Of a DNA stretch of 64,000 bases, positions 1-11,171 are shown one piece after another. Location: assembly GCA_963970005.1 (NCBI GenBank), contig CAXAMN010001403.1, forward strand, positions 416,640 through 480,639, given 5' to 3'. This DNA comes from Durusdinium trenchii (taxonomy: Eukaryota; Sar; Dinophyceae; Suessiales; Symbiodiniaceae). A program made the position numbers and the translations under genes. The notes under the pieces were generated by a model. It was not told the origin of the DNA and made no database searches. It saw nothing but the letters and a program-made list of their open reading frames with translations. The first letter of the stretch is position 1; each line of letters opens with the position of its first letter.

Positions 1-58
1 TTTATTGCATTCCACGTGGTCCAAGCAAACTTCCCTTCAAGTGTTCGTTCTCCGCGGC

Positions 59-2824
59 CTTTAATCATGATGAGCACCTCCGGAAAGGCTCTCAGCAGCT
101 TGGCCACTCGGGTCATACGAGCTAAGCGAAGCAGTCGAACCAGCCGCAGGATCGTAGCGTCCCCCATGCCATCGCCTAAGGTGCATGGGACTGGACATCG
201 CCTACAGCGACTCAGCTACTCTTATGGGACTCATGACCGAGCCGTGTAGGGCCTGATGAAGATGGTCTAAAAGTGTAGTCTGCTCATGTTCTGTACGGCT
301 TGGTTCTTGGTTCCTTATGTTTGTGACGATTAAAGCATTTATACAAGAACCAAGCCGCCAAATACTTGCAAAACTGCTCAAGGCTGCCGAGATCTGCCCT
401 GTCCTAGGTGCCGGGCTGTCTATCTGCAAGAGTTCGAGCACTAAGGGCCTTGGTGGCGACGCTTGATGACCAAGTTGCCAAGGGCACCGGCCACTCGCTT
501 GATGAAGGGCGCGGTAATGTAACGTACCGGCTCTTTGGGCCCAAATATATCAACATATCTCCAGGTCAAGTTCGTCCAAGCAAGTTTAGGCTGCTGCGAG
601 ACACATCTGTCATCATCTGTCGTCATCTGTGGCCGTCCGACCGAAGATCCTCCGCTTACTTCTGTGAAATCCGGATGATCTGAGGTGTCGAAGGGTCATA
701 CCTTCTAAGGATGGTTACAGCTGGCTCCATCCTTTGCACCACTTCTAGCCCCTTGCGGGGGGGGGACTCCCCGCAGCCGCTGCTCAAAAACGCCGCTCTC
801 GAGACCGAACCAGTCCACTGGTCGGCCCATGATACAACCATACACAAGCTAGAGAGGGTCAGCCCCTGGGGGGGCTGGGGGATGTGAACTGGGGGCTGAC
901 CCTCTACTAGCTACACAATCTAGCAAAGGGTTGGGGAAGCCGGAAGTGCCTGTAGCTCGAACGGCTCTCTGTTTTGTGGGAAATATGGATACCCCCGGCT
1001 CCTTAGCTTCTTGCTGAGCGATATGAAAGCGGTGCTTCATGGTTGAACGCTTGACAGTCTTCTCTTATGCCAGTTGAAAGTCCTTGGAGGTGCTGGTGCT
1101 GCCAATTACTCGTGCTCGTGCACGCCAAAACCATCCGTGCACCGATCAATTCAATTCAGAAAGTTGACCGGACATTTCACTTGGCCAAGTGTCGTAATCC
1201 ATGTCTCTACGATCATCAAGGACACCAGCAAGGTGTCCAGGACAAACCTCAGCCGATAGGTGCTGCTGGTGAGGATGCTTAGCCGTCTAAGACCAGAATG
1301 CGACTGGCTAATGAACACGCTGGAGGTGTTCTTTTGGTTGTTTTGTGTGTTGGACTCTTTTTCCAGGAATAGTCGGCATGGTAGTGTTCCGCTCTAAGTT
1401 TGATGTGTTTGTGTCTTTTGTGAAACTTGTTGGTTGCTTTGTTTGGTGTGTGTGTGTGTGTGTGTTCTTGTTTGCTCTTCTTTGATACGTGAATATTACA
1501 TTTATATATATATATATATGTAACATGCTTTAATGTTCATGGTGTTGCTTTCCAGATCTCTTACGTTTGTTGCTTCATTGCTCTTTGCACAGTGGCATTC
1601 TGCTTTTGGGCTTATGGAGCAGGAGGATTCCTTGTGAAAACACGCCTGGTGCTGGACATCATGTCTTTCGGTGTCATTCTTCACGGGCGTGCACCTGCGC
1701 ACATACTGGCATATAAGTGGTGATCATGGAGATGGAAACTTCGCTCCCTCAGCCGTTGTAACGCAAACGAAACGCTCTCCATGTGCTCTCCGTTGTTTCC
1801 ATCGCTATCTCACTCCATTTACAGTACATGTTCCATCATGACTTGCCATGTTGTCTACCTCAAGACAGGGACTAGATTGGTTCAGAGTGGATGGCATAGG
1901 CCCCTAAGATGTCCTGCACGGAGTTCCATGTACAGTATATAATATATAGTACAAACTTGAATCACAGCAACTGACACTCCACTTCTTTTCCTAGCTGATA
2001 CTTGGGAAGACAAAGAAAAAACTAGAAAGGCCGCAGTAGCAGTGTTTACAGTGAGTGTTAAGCCATAACCCTCCAAACCGGGTACAGTAGGGATACTAAA
2101 CCAACCAACTGACTTAGGATAACTTAGGTATTGTGCCAGCCACTCTGCAAAACACGGTCGCCATTTCCAAAAAAATGACTCTCTCACCAGCTCTGACCAT
2201 CACGGTGGAACGGTTTCCCCCGGTGTCCACCGGTGGAAAACCGCTCCGAAGCACGGTGGAACCGCACCGGCACGGCACGGACGGGGCACGGCAGCGAGAC
2301 CGAACCAAGGAGCCATGCATCGGTGAGAGCCATGATCTTCCGCCGGAACGCGAACCTCGGTGGTGCAACGGACACACCGCGGTGGGCGGTCCATGCAACG
2401 GAAGTGTCCATCGTGGTGGGCGGTCTTTGGGAGGTGTTGTTGGTCATGTGGCACGGCGACCAGTGGCATGAATGCTTCATGTTACATATGGAGCCTTGTG
2501 CAGAAATGCTCAAACAAATGTGGCTCATGGACATGTTTCGGACATGTAGAAACCACACTTGGAAGCCTTGGCGTCCAGGATGTGTGTCTGGGTGTGCCAT
2601 CCTGGCTCTTTCCAGGTCCTGACAGGTGGAACGTGGTGAGCCTTCAGGCTCTGATGCTCACCTTTCCCTCCCATCCACGCCCGCGAGCGCACAGCCCGCG
2701 GGCTCCCCACATTCTCCCCTCCCTCGGCGGTCTCCTTCTCTTCGTTTCACCCCCGACCACGAGAAGCGAGGCGCAATCGCACCAGCCACTCCAGAGTAAA
2801 GAAGGTGCAAAAGAGGTTCTCCGC
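59..2824 (-). CDS. Voltage-gated ion channel, S2-S4 exons (partial gene)
   Basis: Four minus-strand exons join in phase: 2824..2775 (AENLFCTFFTLEWLVR, an S2 helix), 2355..2314 (FRRKIMALTDAW, the S2-S3 link), 1247..1186 (FVLDTLLVSLMIVETWITTL, S3) and 175..59 (an S4 voltage sensor, LRLVRLLRLARMTRVAKLLR, then FPEVLIMIKG). Each intron has a GC donor and AG acceptor, and the split codons complete correctly; for example the Trp of DAW is split TG|G. The order, the S3 acidic residues and the regularly spaced S4 arginines are those of a six-helix voltage-gated cation channel domain of the Na/Ca channel type. It would sit in a membrane and open on depolarisation. The pore helices S5-S6 should lie beyond the left edge. 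S1 and the N-terminus should lie above 2.83 kb, but I could not place them. Ion selectivity cannot be judged without the pore. Confidence 0.85.
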
Positions 2825-2829
2825 CTGAG

Positions 2830-4460
2830 ATCCCCGACGTGGCGTGACTTGTTTAGGGCAAGGCACATGGCATGGCCATAAAAAGGGCCGGACCCGCCCA
2901 GGCTGCAAGTGACACTGGTGGCGCAGATGGCACAAAGCCAGGTGTCTTTCTAGATGGGCGGCCATCTGAATCACCTTGATGATTTTTGGGCGTCTACTCT
3001 TAGAACCACCACTATATTTGACTATAACCCTATCCACGCACGTTTGAAGACGAGCTTTGGTGCGAGTTTAGCTGGTTTTGTGGGCCTGTTTCGTTCGGGA
3101 CCAACATGGCGCCAGTTCCAACGAGCCTGGGAAATAGCACATTGAATCATCGATTACCCATACACTCCATGTATGGAATATATGCCATTATATGCCCACA
3201 TTGACCCCCCCAAACCACCCCAATGTAGGCATATTATGGCATACATGGAGCGTCTGGGTTAGTGATCAATCAATGAACAGTGAAGCAGCCACCCATTCTG
3301 CCAGGACGACCTTTGGAAACCGCGGTGGTTTCACCGCTGGGGGGGGTTGATCGAGTCCCATCGCCTAGAGCGCTCCCCATTCTGCTAGAGCGGTCGCCTG
3401 TGTCAGTACGGGCGGCAACGCCTTGGAAAGGTGGATGGGGTGTTAGACATGGCGACGCGGACCATTCGCAAAGTAGCAAGTAGTAGCTCTCTGATTCCGC
3501 TGGCATTCATTTCAACTGGCCCTTCTGGGTTCAATGCCATCAAACTGGGTTGCCACCTGTCCACCCAACAAAAAGGACCTCGGAAGGCAACCATGGCTAA
3601 AAATGGGTGAACATGGTGAAGTGCACGACTCTAGTCAGGAAGGAAAACGACTCTCCAAGGCCAGGCCTCAGCCCATCTCCAACCATTCAACCCAAACCCT
3701 TCACAAATCGAAAATTGCGCATTTCCTCACACGCAGCTTGTTTTCGCTGCTTTCGCCACACGATGTCCTGGCCCTCCTACACCCACCTATCAATGTTTGC
3801 ATGTCCGTTTCTCACACGCACGATCAGCTCGTACGCACGAACGCCACGATCAACTCACGCGGCCACAGTCCCACCGCTTCGGCCCAGGAGCCACTTGGAA
3901 TTCCCAGGGCGCCTTGGTGATGATCGTCCTGGGCGACAGCTGGGAGGGTCGCGAGGCCGGTGAGGGCTCAGCTTGGGGATATGGGGTGCAGAAAGCGGAG
4001 GTTGTTCAGCTCAGTCCCATGGTCATCTCAATATGTCAACTGGTTTCAGATGTGTGACTTCAAGATCTCTCCACCGGTTATTTTGCAGTGCAGGAGGGTA
4101 ACCAACCACTCCCCTTGTTCCACTATAATCCACCACGGACTGGAGTCACAAACCAACCAACGCCATAGTTTGCGCTACTCTCCGACGTCATTTTGCCACA
4201 TCAGGTACATTCTCCGCGACGGCCGCGAGTTCCAAGAGGCAACAAGAAGGAGAAGGATGAAAAAAAAGAACACCTGAGGCCTCCTAGGCAACCTAGGCTG
4301 TAGGTCTGAACAGGGATCCTCAAGCCTGATCAAAACTATGACAAAAACAAAGCCAGGTGAAGCATGGTCATGGCAGCCGCAGGTGTCGTTGTGGAAGACA
4401 GGGGGGTAAAAGCCGGAATCCCGATTCCTTTCGTTTATTGATGTTACTGTAAGTGGATCC
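2830..4460. other. Intron-like/intergenic stretch
   Basis: I see no exon I can defend on either strand here. It holds a foldback repeat at 3153..3262 and an imperfect repeat around 3290-3400 (two versions of a CATTCTGC-purine-rich unit). A short plus-strand open stretch near 3900-3950 (ALVMIVLGDSW) is too short to call. Confidence 0.4.
3153..3262. repeat. Foldback (hairpin) repeat, family A copy 1
   Basis: The arms ACTCCATGTATGG...CCACATTG and CAATGTAGGC...CATGGAG fold back on each other around a C-rich loop containing AACCACCCCAATGTA. The same loop and ends recur at 50927..51019, so this is a small dispersed element, not a chance palindrome. No coding capacity. It has the size and form of a MITE or foldback element. 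Confidence 0.6.
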
Positions 4461-4479
4461 CCGCATTAGAGCCCGTCAA

Positions 4480-4705
4480 TATGCTTTGCTTTTGTGATGA
4501 AGGGTCTCCTGTTGGTTGGGTCTAGGAAGAACACCCGATGCAATTTGTGGAATTGTCTGAACCCGCCGAGAGACGCATCGCGGTTGTTGTCGGTGTCCAC
4601 TGCGATCCTCATCACGGTTGTGCTCAGAAGACTCACGTGCTGGAGCTCACGTGCTTCTTCCATGAACCAGTCCCGCGAGCTCTGGTCACTCACTTCAGGT
4701 GGTCT
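4480..4705 (-). CDS. Possible exon(s), unknown product
   Basis: A minus-strand open frame reads SSRDWFMEEARELQH followed by a good GT donor (GTGAGT), then further open sequence (FRQFHKLHRVFFLDPTNRR). The amino acid make-up is protein-like, but the plus strand is also open here (FVELSEPAERRIAVVVGV), so the strand is uncertain. It could be an upstream exon of the channel gene or a separate gene. No family recognised. Confidence 0.25.
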
Positions 4706-4871
4706 GACCAGCAAAGTAGAGTTAACAGGGGGTATCACTCCAACTCGAAACTTTCAGATGAGAACCACCATAAATTCTAATATATAGATAGGATGCACAT
4801 GACCTGGGATATCGTCTTGTTGTTGTTACTATCGTTCTGGGAACCTTCATCACGACAAAACATGAGCCATG

Positions 4872-5351
4872 TCATTGAATCATTTCAACAGTTTGTGCCT
4901 GGACCACATCTGTCACATCATGTAGTGCCTCCAAACTTGATGCCAATATGGAATCGAACTGGATGCTATCAATTTGCACAGATTTCCGCAAACCAAACCG
5001 TCTACTTGCCACTTCTCCAACCTCGCGCACACATCTTCCCTTAAGACATCGAATCGCTCCGCTCCCGGCGCCCACGGCTTCAACCTCCGCAGGGGGGATT
5101 GGGCACGCATTCGCCGCGGGCGCCGTGCCAAGGATCCAAATGGAATTGACCTGGGCTTCAACGGCGGTCCACTGGGTCCTTTTGGCCCGGCGCTCGCCCC
5201 CGAACCGACGGGTGTTCTTTAAGCCTGAAAGCGGGTTCCCCTTGAGAGACTCCAGACAAGCCCAGGCGGGCAAAGCCTGCCCTGCAGCCCTGTGCCAGTC
5301 TGTGACCGTCCTGCATATCTCCACCACCGAGGACGACCAACCAGCCGGCAT
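4872..5351 (-). CDS. Coding-like stretch, frame uncertain
   Basis: Two minus-strand frames contain protein-like runs (QIDSIQFDSILASSLEALHD and ERFDVLREDVCARLEKWQVD) over the same bases, and the plus strand is open for 193 codons. At most one can be real. The GC-rich block 5040-5340 resembles exonic rather than intronic sequence of this genome. No family recognised. Confidence 0.2.
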   Translation of the reverse strand: MPAGWSSSVVEICRTVTDWHRAAGQALPAWACLESLKGNPLSGLKNTRRFGGERRAKRTQWTAVEAQVNSIWILGTAPAANACPIPPAEVEAVGAGSGAIRCLKGRCVREVGEVASRRFGLRKSVQIDSIQFDSILASSLEALHDVTDVVQAQTVEMIQ

Positions 5352-5635
5352 ATCCGGGCATATCAGTTCACCTTCTCACTTCTGCCAGGCCACCCATCAC
5401 ACCCCCCCGCTTCCGCTTCCGCACGATCGCGTTGGCCCCTTGAGGCCCCAGGCCCCGATGATGAAGAGAGTGAAGTTCTCAAACCAAGTGCTACGAGCAA
5501 TCCGTTGGCACAAGCCTTCTGACTTGTAGTAATCCTGCAGTCAAACATGGGTCCAACATTCTGGAATACCTCTATATAAGTATAGATATATATATATATA
5601 GAACACCACATATATAAACCACACCACATGACCAC

Positions 5636-5961
5636 ACACACTTGAGAAGGTTGCTCCGTGGAGCGTGATTTCAGGTAGCTTCGCGGTGTGCATTAGCCCT
5701 TTAAATCTAGATACTGCAGGAAACAACGTATGAGACAGCGTTGCACTGACTTAGAAATCTCAGCGATTGAAAATCAAAATTAGTATTAAAATTGCAGGTA
5801 CGTCACGGTGATCAGCCGTGATATCCTAGTCAACTGCATGGAGCTTCGTTGGCGACAGCCATGCAGCGACTCTGTCGCCCCCTGCGTCTGTACAGAAAAG
5901 CTTGTAGGGTAGATTAGAAAAACTAGGGTAGTGTCCTTGGAAACAGGAGTGGACACACACA
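5636..5961 (-). repeat. 3' terminal direct repeat of the retroelement
   Basis: Read by eye, this is base-for-base the same as 17180..17506 apart from the length of the CA tract at one edge. On the coding strand it starts after a GT run with GTCCACTCCTG and ends CTTCTCAAGTGTG. It carries the acceptor-like TTTTCTGTACAG. Identity of the two copies implies recent insertion or recent recombination. Confidence 0.85.
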
Positions 5962-5990
5962 CTGAGCCGTATCGGCGCAACTAGATCGGA

Positions 5991-7541
5991 TCAGGTAAGG
6001 CCTGGATAATAAATAGTGGAAGTGCTTGACATTGAAAGGTTCAATACTGTAAAATACATATCACAGCTGTCTGCGAAAGTGCCGGCACATAGTCTTTTTC
6101 CTCTTGGCCGCAGCGCCGCGGCGCATTGTGCTGGTGAATGGCCTTTGGCCATATATAGCTGCATCAACTTCTGTGCGGTCGTGTGGGCGAGATGGTTGGG
6201 GTAAGTGTATTTTTGTAGTGTGTGGTGGCGTGATTGTAAGCCTGAAAGGCGTAGTCTGTGACTCCCTGCTGACTGCGGATCACGAATCTGCCAGGAATGG
6301 GTGGGGAGTTGGAAGGTGACGGTTCTGTTGAGAGGGTCAATCAAGAAACCGAGTAGATGGTCGTCGTCCACTGGCTCTATTTCAACTGGTTGTTCATAAA
6401 ATTCAGGATGGGCCAATGTAGTGATGGGGAGTGCTGATCTGTATTGTTCGTTGAGCAAGATGTATCGGTTGTCGACGTAGCGAGTGTTGAGCAAGTGAAG
6501 GCTTGGTTGGTGTAAGAAGGTGTGGTATGTGGTTTGCCAAGTGTGTTCGATGAGCGTGATTGCCACATTGCAAAGTGCTGGTGAGAGCTGACTGCCAATG
6601 CCGGCTCCTTGAATTTGTTTGTAGTAGGTGTTGCAAGCTTGGAAAATGCATGAGTGAAGGGCTTGTTGAACGATAAGAGGAATGTGTTGTGTGTCAAGTG
6701 TGCGTTGTTGTGGGTGGTGGATGTAGTGACGACCGATGTGTGAGTGTTGGATGGGATTGCCGGTAGACTGGACATCGATGGTGATGGTAGTGGTGTTGTG
6801 TTGTGCTTCCAGCGGTTGCACAGGCTGATGACTGCGTCGACAAGGCGTTGTTGAGGTACGCTGTTGAAGAAGCCGACAAGGTCGTCGTTGATCGGTGTGA
6901 GGTGGATGTCTTCGGGTGTGGTCTGGAAATGGTTGTGGAGGTGTTGCCAAAGGTTGGGTATAGATAATTGGCCTGGATGTTGTGGTAGAAGATGAAGGAG
7001 CATAATGTCTAGTGCTTTGGAGGTGGCTCGTAATAATGTGCCTGCGATTGATCTGAAGTAGCTGATGACGGTTCTACCCTTTCGCCAGGATTTCTTTTGT
7101 TTGAGGAAAACTACTCCATGTGGTGTGTAGAATTTTGTGCGGAAGCCCCAGGGGTATGCTTTGCGAATGCTGGCTGGGAAGGATTGTGTGAGAAATTGGT
7201 GGAGTTGTTGGGCTGTGAGATCTGGTAGTGGGAGAAAAAGTTGTGGTGTATTCCATGTGGTGAGACATCCGTGGAAGTAGTGCTGTGGGCAAAAGAGTCG
7301 TAGGTTTTGTAGTTCATGGTCAGCATGATGGAGTACCAGCTTGTCTGTAAGAAACTGTTGAAGCTGTGTAACGTTGCGGGAGGTAAAGCGGGGCGTGTAT
7401 AGAAGATTGTCGATGTGCTGTTTCCATTGTTGGTGTAGAAAAGGTAGGCTGTGTTGATGGAGGGCAGTGGGTAGACCATGGTGTCGTAGCCAGTAAGTGA
7501 GTTGTTGTTCAAAGTGTTGGAAATATTGCGTCTGTGGGAAA
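5991..7541 (-). CDS. Reverse transcriptase domain, Penelope-like
   Basis: About 516 codons when the frame is followed from 7541. Motifs in order: KSWRKGRTVISY (fingers, around 7030-7090), DDLVGFFNSVPQQRL (motif A, around 6860-6900), GAGIGSQLSPALC (motif B, around 6565-6605), RYVDNRYILL (motif C, around 6450-6485) and HLLGFLIDP (around 6350-6375), ending CAAALRPRGKRL before a stop. The D-L-x3-F-x-S-V/I-P block, the G-x-G-S-x-L-S-P block and the late L-x-F-L-x-D-type block are those of Penelope and telomerase-like polymerases. Motif C reads YVDN where YxDD is usual. The frame opens without an ATG and overlaps the end of the nuclease frame, so the two are probably one protein. A further break near 6790-6805 sits at a duplicated 5-mer (AACAC twice); one unit less would restore the frame. 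The product would copy the element's RNA at a nicked chromosomal target. Confidence 0.85.
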
Positions 7542-8786
7542 GAAAGTGCTGTTCATGTTGGCTTGTAGGAATAGCTCAAGATGGCTGGGGAGCTGTAGGT
7601 CTTCAAGTGTAAGTACGTAGTGACCATCGTAGAGCGGCGGTGTGTGGTTGGGACGAAGCAAGGTATGCATGTGGTGGCAGCTGCATGGCATGTCAGCGGC
7701 TGTGGGATGTGTAGAGAAGAGTTCTTCCCAACGTTTGTGGTTGTAGAGCCGGGAGCGCAAAGTCTTGTGTGCTGCTTCGCGTAGTTTGGTAGTAGGGGGG
7801 TGGAAGGGAATGACGTGATGCATGTGGTGTTGGATCAGTGTGCGAAGCCATTTTTCCGTGGAAGACGGGAAGGTATTGTGGGAGAGGAAAGGAATGGTAA
7901 AGGGTTTGTTGGCTTTGGGTGGAGTGAGATTGCGAAAGCTGAGCGCTGAGTGGAGAAGGTGAAGAACACGTGATCGATCTGGTTCCTCTAAGCTGGCGGC
8001 CATTCGACGGAAAGCGTAAATTTCAAGATCAGTGTATTTGCCGCTGCGGATGGCTGTTGATGTTTGAAAGGATGAAAGTGTATGCTTGCTGAGCTCGCGT
8101 AAAACTGTAAGGGCGTGTAGGCGTTGACTTGTGTGAAGGTGGGGTTGCTTGATGGTGTGTTGTCGTCGTCGGAGCCGTTGGAAGAGACGTTTGTGAGTGG
8201 ACATCCGTGTGAAAGTGGTGCGATGTTTTGAAAATTGCCAACCTGAGGCTTTGAGTTTGAGGTGTCTTTGGATATAGGGCCAATTGAGTGTAGGTTGCCA
8301 TTCTTGGATCCGCAGGTGTTCGTAGGTCCATGCTTGATCATAGGTGTCGTGATGGGAAAGGTAAATAGTGCTGTAGTGGTGGATGTTGTTCTTGGAGTGC
8401 CAGTAGCGTAGAGAAAGTTCAGCTGAAATGGGGTGGTTATTGTGTAATTGTTTGAGTTTTGCGTGACGATTGTATTCTCGCTTGGGGATAGTGATGCTGG
8501 TAGAGCCGATGTATGTATGTCCGTGTTGGTGGTACTGGTGTCTTGTGTGATGTTGGTTGAAAAAGAGCTTGGCATAAACCGCATTGGGATGTGTGAACAT
8601 TTGGTAGTGATAAGTGTGTGGTGTAACTTGTAGTTGGTTGAAACGGGAGCGCCATTGTATAGAGTGATGTGTTTGCGAAGGAAAGGCAAAGAGGCATGTA
8701 AGGTGAATAAGACTGACAGAAAAAATAGCGTGTGACTTGTCAATGTAGGGGGTGAAATGGACAAAGTGTGATAGTGCTGTGTGCAA
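7509..8786 (-). CDS. GIY-YIG endonuclease domain of the retroelement
   Basis: A 425-codon frame. Counting from its first codon, TYIGST (residues 91-96) is the YIG half of the motif. R103 and H108 (KREYNRH) and E156 (WTYEHLRI), followed by PTLN (165-168), fit the catalytic Arg, His, Glu and Asn of GIY-YIG nucleases. The preceding VYAKLFF is a weak candidate for the GIY strand. The rest of the frame, rich in His and Arg, leads directly into the polymerase. There is no ATG at the start: the frame overlaps the end of the coiled-coil ORF by about 47 bases and lies one base forward of it. At the other end it is again one base out of register with the polymerase. In Penelope-like elements this nuclease makes the nick that primes copying. 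A frame joined across both breaks would give one protein of roughly 1,350 residues. Confidence 0.8.
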   Translation of the reverse strand: MHTALSHFVHFTPYIDKSHAIFSVSLIHLTCLFAFPSQTHHSIQWRSRFNQLQVTPHTYHYQMFTHPNAVYAKLFFNQHHTRHQYHQHGHTYIGSTSITIPKREYNRHAKLKQLHNNHPISAELSLRYWHSKNNIHHYSTIYLSHHDTYDQAWTYEHLRIQEWQPTLNWPYIQRHLKLKASGWQFSKHRTTFTRMSTHKRLFQRLRRRQHTIKQPHLHTSQRLHALTVLRELSKHTLSSFQTSTAIRSGKYTDLEIYAFRRMAASLEEPDRSRVLHLLHSALSFRNLTPPKANKPFTIPFLSHNTFPSSTEKWLRTLIQHHMHHVIPFHPPTTKLREAAHKTLRSRLYNHKRWEELFSTHPTAADMPCSCHHMHTLLRPNHTPPLYDGHYVLTLEDLQLPSHLELFLQANMNSTFFPTDAIFPTL

Positions 8787-10012
8787 TGTTGTTAAAGATT
8801 GTAGGGTGTGATGTGTTGGTTGATGCAGCGCTTGTTGTACGAGTCAGGCTGCCAATGCCGAACCCGCGGCGACCAGTTGCTGTAGTGAACGTGGGGGGAA
8901 GCTTGAGGACCCGAGCCAGCGGGATGCCGTAGCGGGTAGCTGCTTCTTGGAGTTGTTCTTTGGTGATATGTTCATCTCGTAGAATCTGCTGGATGTTGGT
9001 GACTTGTGTCTGAGTGGCTGGTGGTAATGTCTTGAGCCATTTCTGAATGCCAGCTGCTGCATAGTTGGCTGGTGAGTTGTCATGGAGTGTTTGTGTGGTG
9101 GGATTGAGAATGGTCGTGGTTGTGATGGCGGTAGGGGCTGGGAGTGGGAGATGCGGTGTGTGGGTGGCGGATGATGGGGTATAGTGTGACCCTGGCTTGG
9201 TTGGTGTGAGTGCAATGCCATGATTCTTCAGCTTGTCGCGAGCGCGCTGGAGTTCGCTCTCTTGTTGTTGTAAGCGATCTGTCTGTTGCTGGAGCTTTCG
9301 GAGTGCTGTGCCTTCGCCGGCTGGTGGTGTAAGGCCTCGTAGAAAGTCAATGATGCGAGAAATAAGTGGTTGCATGAATTGTTTGGCTTCTGTGGTTTTG
9401 TTTGGAATGGACTGATCTGCTTGTTGGTGCAAATATTCAGCGATGTTGTCGATGTCCAGGTTGTGGGCCCTCATCTCTGGCAGCAATTGTGAAGTGAAGA
9501 CCGCCTCCGCGATAGATCTGGTGGTGACAATGCCTGTGTAGCGTCCTTGGGACAGGATGCGTAGGCTGTGGTCCTGGAGGCCAAAACGGCTGAGCTGCCA
9601 TGGGAAAATGTCGAGGACTTGTTGTCCTGCGAGGTTGTATTTCCTGGACCATTGCGTCGGCTGAATTGTCCGAAACAATGTGTGACCATGTACGGTATTT
9701 GTATCCAAATGTGTGTCGCTGGGAGTCCATGTGTCAGGTAGGTTGGGGATGTTGGGGGGGTACCACACCAAGCTGTGGAGGCGTTGGGTGGTGAGATGCT
9801 GCGGGTGGGGGCAGGGGTTCAGGTGGAAACGTTGCTGGTGGTGCTGGAGAGGCAGTGGGTGGATCAACTGGAATGTTGGCGTGATGTTGATGATGCTGGT
9901 GATAGGGGTGTTGGTAGTGATGACGAACTGCATTGGTGAGAGGTCCATAGCCGGCAGTGGGTGTCGTGGTGCTGCCATAGTACTGTTGCCACCATTGTTG
10001 ATGCGCGTCCAT
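8740..10012 (-). CDS. Coiled-coil ORF upstream of the nuclease
   Basis: ATG at 10012 (MDAHQQWWQQYYG), 19 bases after the acceptor-like TTCTTGTACAG. The first 85 residues are rich in His, Pro and Gln. The frame then breaks at a run of seven C at about 9752-9758: one C less would join it to the long downstream frame. That frame has a conserved-looking part (WSRKYNLAGQQVLDIFPWQL), a coiled coil (LRKLQQQTDRLQQQESELQR) and a C-terminal QTQVTNIQQILRDEHITKEQ-type helical segment. It ends at 8740, overlapping the nuclease frame at a run of five C, again one base out. I read it as the N-terminal part of the nuclease-polymerase protein. No known domain recognised. Confidence 0.65.
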
Positions 10013-10319
10013 GATGGGAAATACTGTAGTTCTGTACAAGAAGGAGCAATAAGCACAAGGGTAGTCGAAACTGATGGTTTGAACCACAATGGCTGAGAAG
10101 TTAAAAATTGAGACTGGAGAAAAGTCAAAATTGTGACTTGCAAAGTCGATCGAAGCTCAAGTGGCAAGCGTCAGAAAATCTTGAAGAGCAAAATAAGTAT
10201 GAACATAGAATCAATACTGTAAATATTTTCTCATAGCTGGAAGGGTCAATACGCTGGAGGCATTGGGTCAGAAACCATGTACATAGAATCAAAGACCTTG
10301 AATTAGGTCTGGCGCTCTC
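10013..10319 (-). other. Spacer between two element ORFs
   Basis: On the coding strand, after the stop of the GK-rich ORF, it holds ATTTACAGTATTGATTC (around 10205-10222) and then GCTCCTTCTTGTACAG, which ends at 10032. Both resemble 3' splice sites. No open frame of note. Confidence 0.5.
10032..10042 (-). promoter_or_regulatory. Acceptor-like motif TTCTTGTACAG before coiled-coil ORF
   Basis: Preceded by pyrimidine-rich TTGCTCC. The AG lies 19 bases before the ATG at 10012. The same motif recurs at 13100 and 14699, and in a variant at 11419. Confidence 0.6.
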
Positions 10320-11171
10320 TCACGGTGGCGCTCCAGCATCATCCCACCAGGGTCCCGGAGGTCCCGTGCCCGCTTCTGGATGATTGGGTCGTATGTTGGT
10401 GGGTGTCGGCAGGCAATAAATGGTAGGTGTGCTGTTGGATGGAGATGCGAGTGATGCGGAGATCGGCCCGATGGCTGTCAGTGTGGCTTGTCCTTGTAGG
10501 GGAATGCGGATGTTGTAAACTTGGGTAGAGTCGCATTGCTGTGGGAAAGTGTGTTGTGATGGTGGGGTAGGAAAGAGGTTGACTGGTCGTGGGGGTGAAA
10601 TACAGCTGTTGGCTGAGCGCATACAGGTGTAAGAAGGTTTGGGTGCAAGGGCTGCGTGTGGGAAGTCAGGTGTCGCAGTTTGCTGAGATGCGACCTGCTG
10701 TGAAGGTTCAAGTGTTGTGGTGTGGGTCAAAGGTGGTGGTGTGGTGCGAGGTGGTGCCGTGGTTTGTGGGGGTGTAAATGGATAGATAAGATCGCTTTGG
10801 TGAATGCTTGTGGTTGGATCATCTGTGAGTTCGGTGTGATCGTATGTCTTGCTTTTGCTTTTGCCTTGGCCCTTGCCCTTGCCTTTCAGTTGATCTGGCG
10901 GGAAACGGCCGATCGCTTCAATGTGATCTAAAGCAGCTGTGAGGTCGTCAGTTGCGTGATTCACCAAGGCTCTGACTCGTAGTATGCGATCCAGCAATGC
11001 CGGAGGGAGATGTGGGTAAATGTTCTCGTCAAAGTACATTGTCTGTTGCAATGAATGGAGCTGCTCTCTGGTGTGGTAGATGGTGGTGCGGCAGCTGTGT
11101 TGGGACGTGTATACGCCATAAATGTGTGCTGCTGGTGTGTCATGAGTCCAGCTCCAAAATGCCGCTTCCAT
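10320..11171 (-). CDS. GK-rich ORF of the retroelement
   Basis: 283 codons from ATG at 11171. The N-terminal 100 residues look folded (FWSWTHDTPAAHIYGVYTS, then ALLDRILRVRALVNHATDDL). A short basic run follows (LKGKGKGQGKSKSK), then a long Pro/Thr/Ser-rich tail. The basic run could bind nucleic acid. No database family recognised. The frame is unbroken, unlike its neighbours. The nearest acceptor-like motif is 247 bases upstream (11419). Confidence 0.65.
   Translation of the reverse strand: MEAAFWSWTHDTPAAHIYGVYTSQHSCRTTIYHTREQLHSLQQTMYFDENIYPHLPPALLDRILRVRALVNHATDDLTAALDHIEAIGRFPPDQLKGKGKGQGKSKSKTYDHTELTDDPTTSIHQSDLIYPFTPPQTTAPPRTTPPPLTHTTTLEPSQQVASQQTATPDFPHAALAPKPSYTCMRSANSCISPPRPVNLFPTPPSQHTFPQQCDSTQVYNIRIPLQGQATLTAIGPISASLASPSNSTPTIYCLPTPTNIRPNHPEAGTGPPGPWWDDAGAPP

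Noticed and set aside
5541-5726. Short frame MFPAVSRFKGLMHTAKLPEI, also seen at 17270
   Set aside because: It lies in the terminal repeat and is simply repeated with it; no reason to think it is translated.
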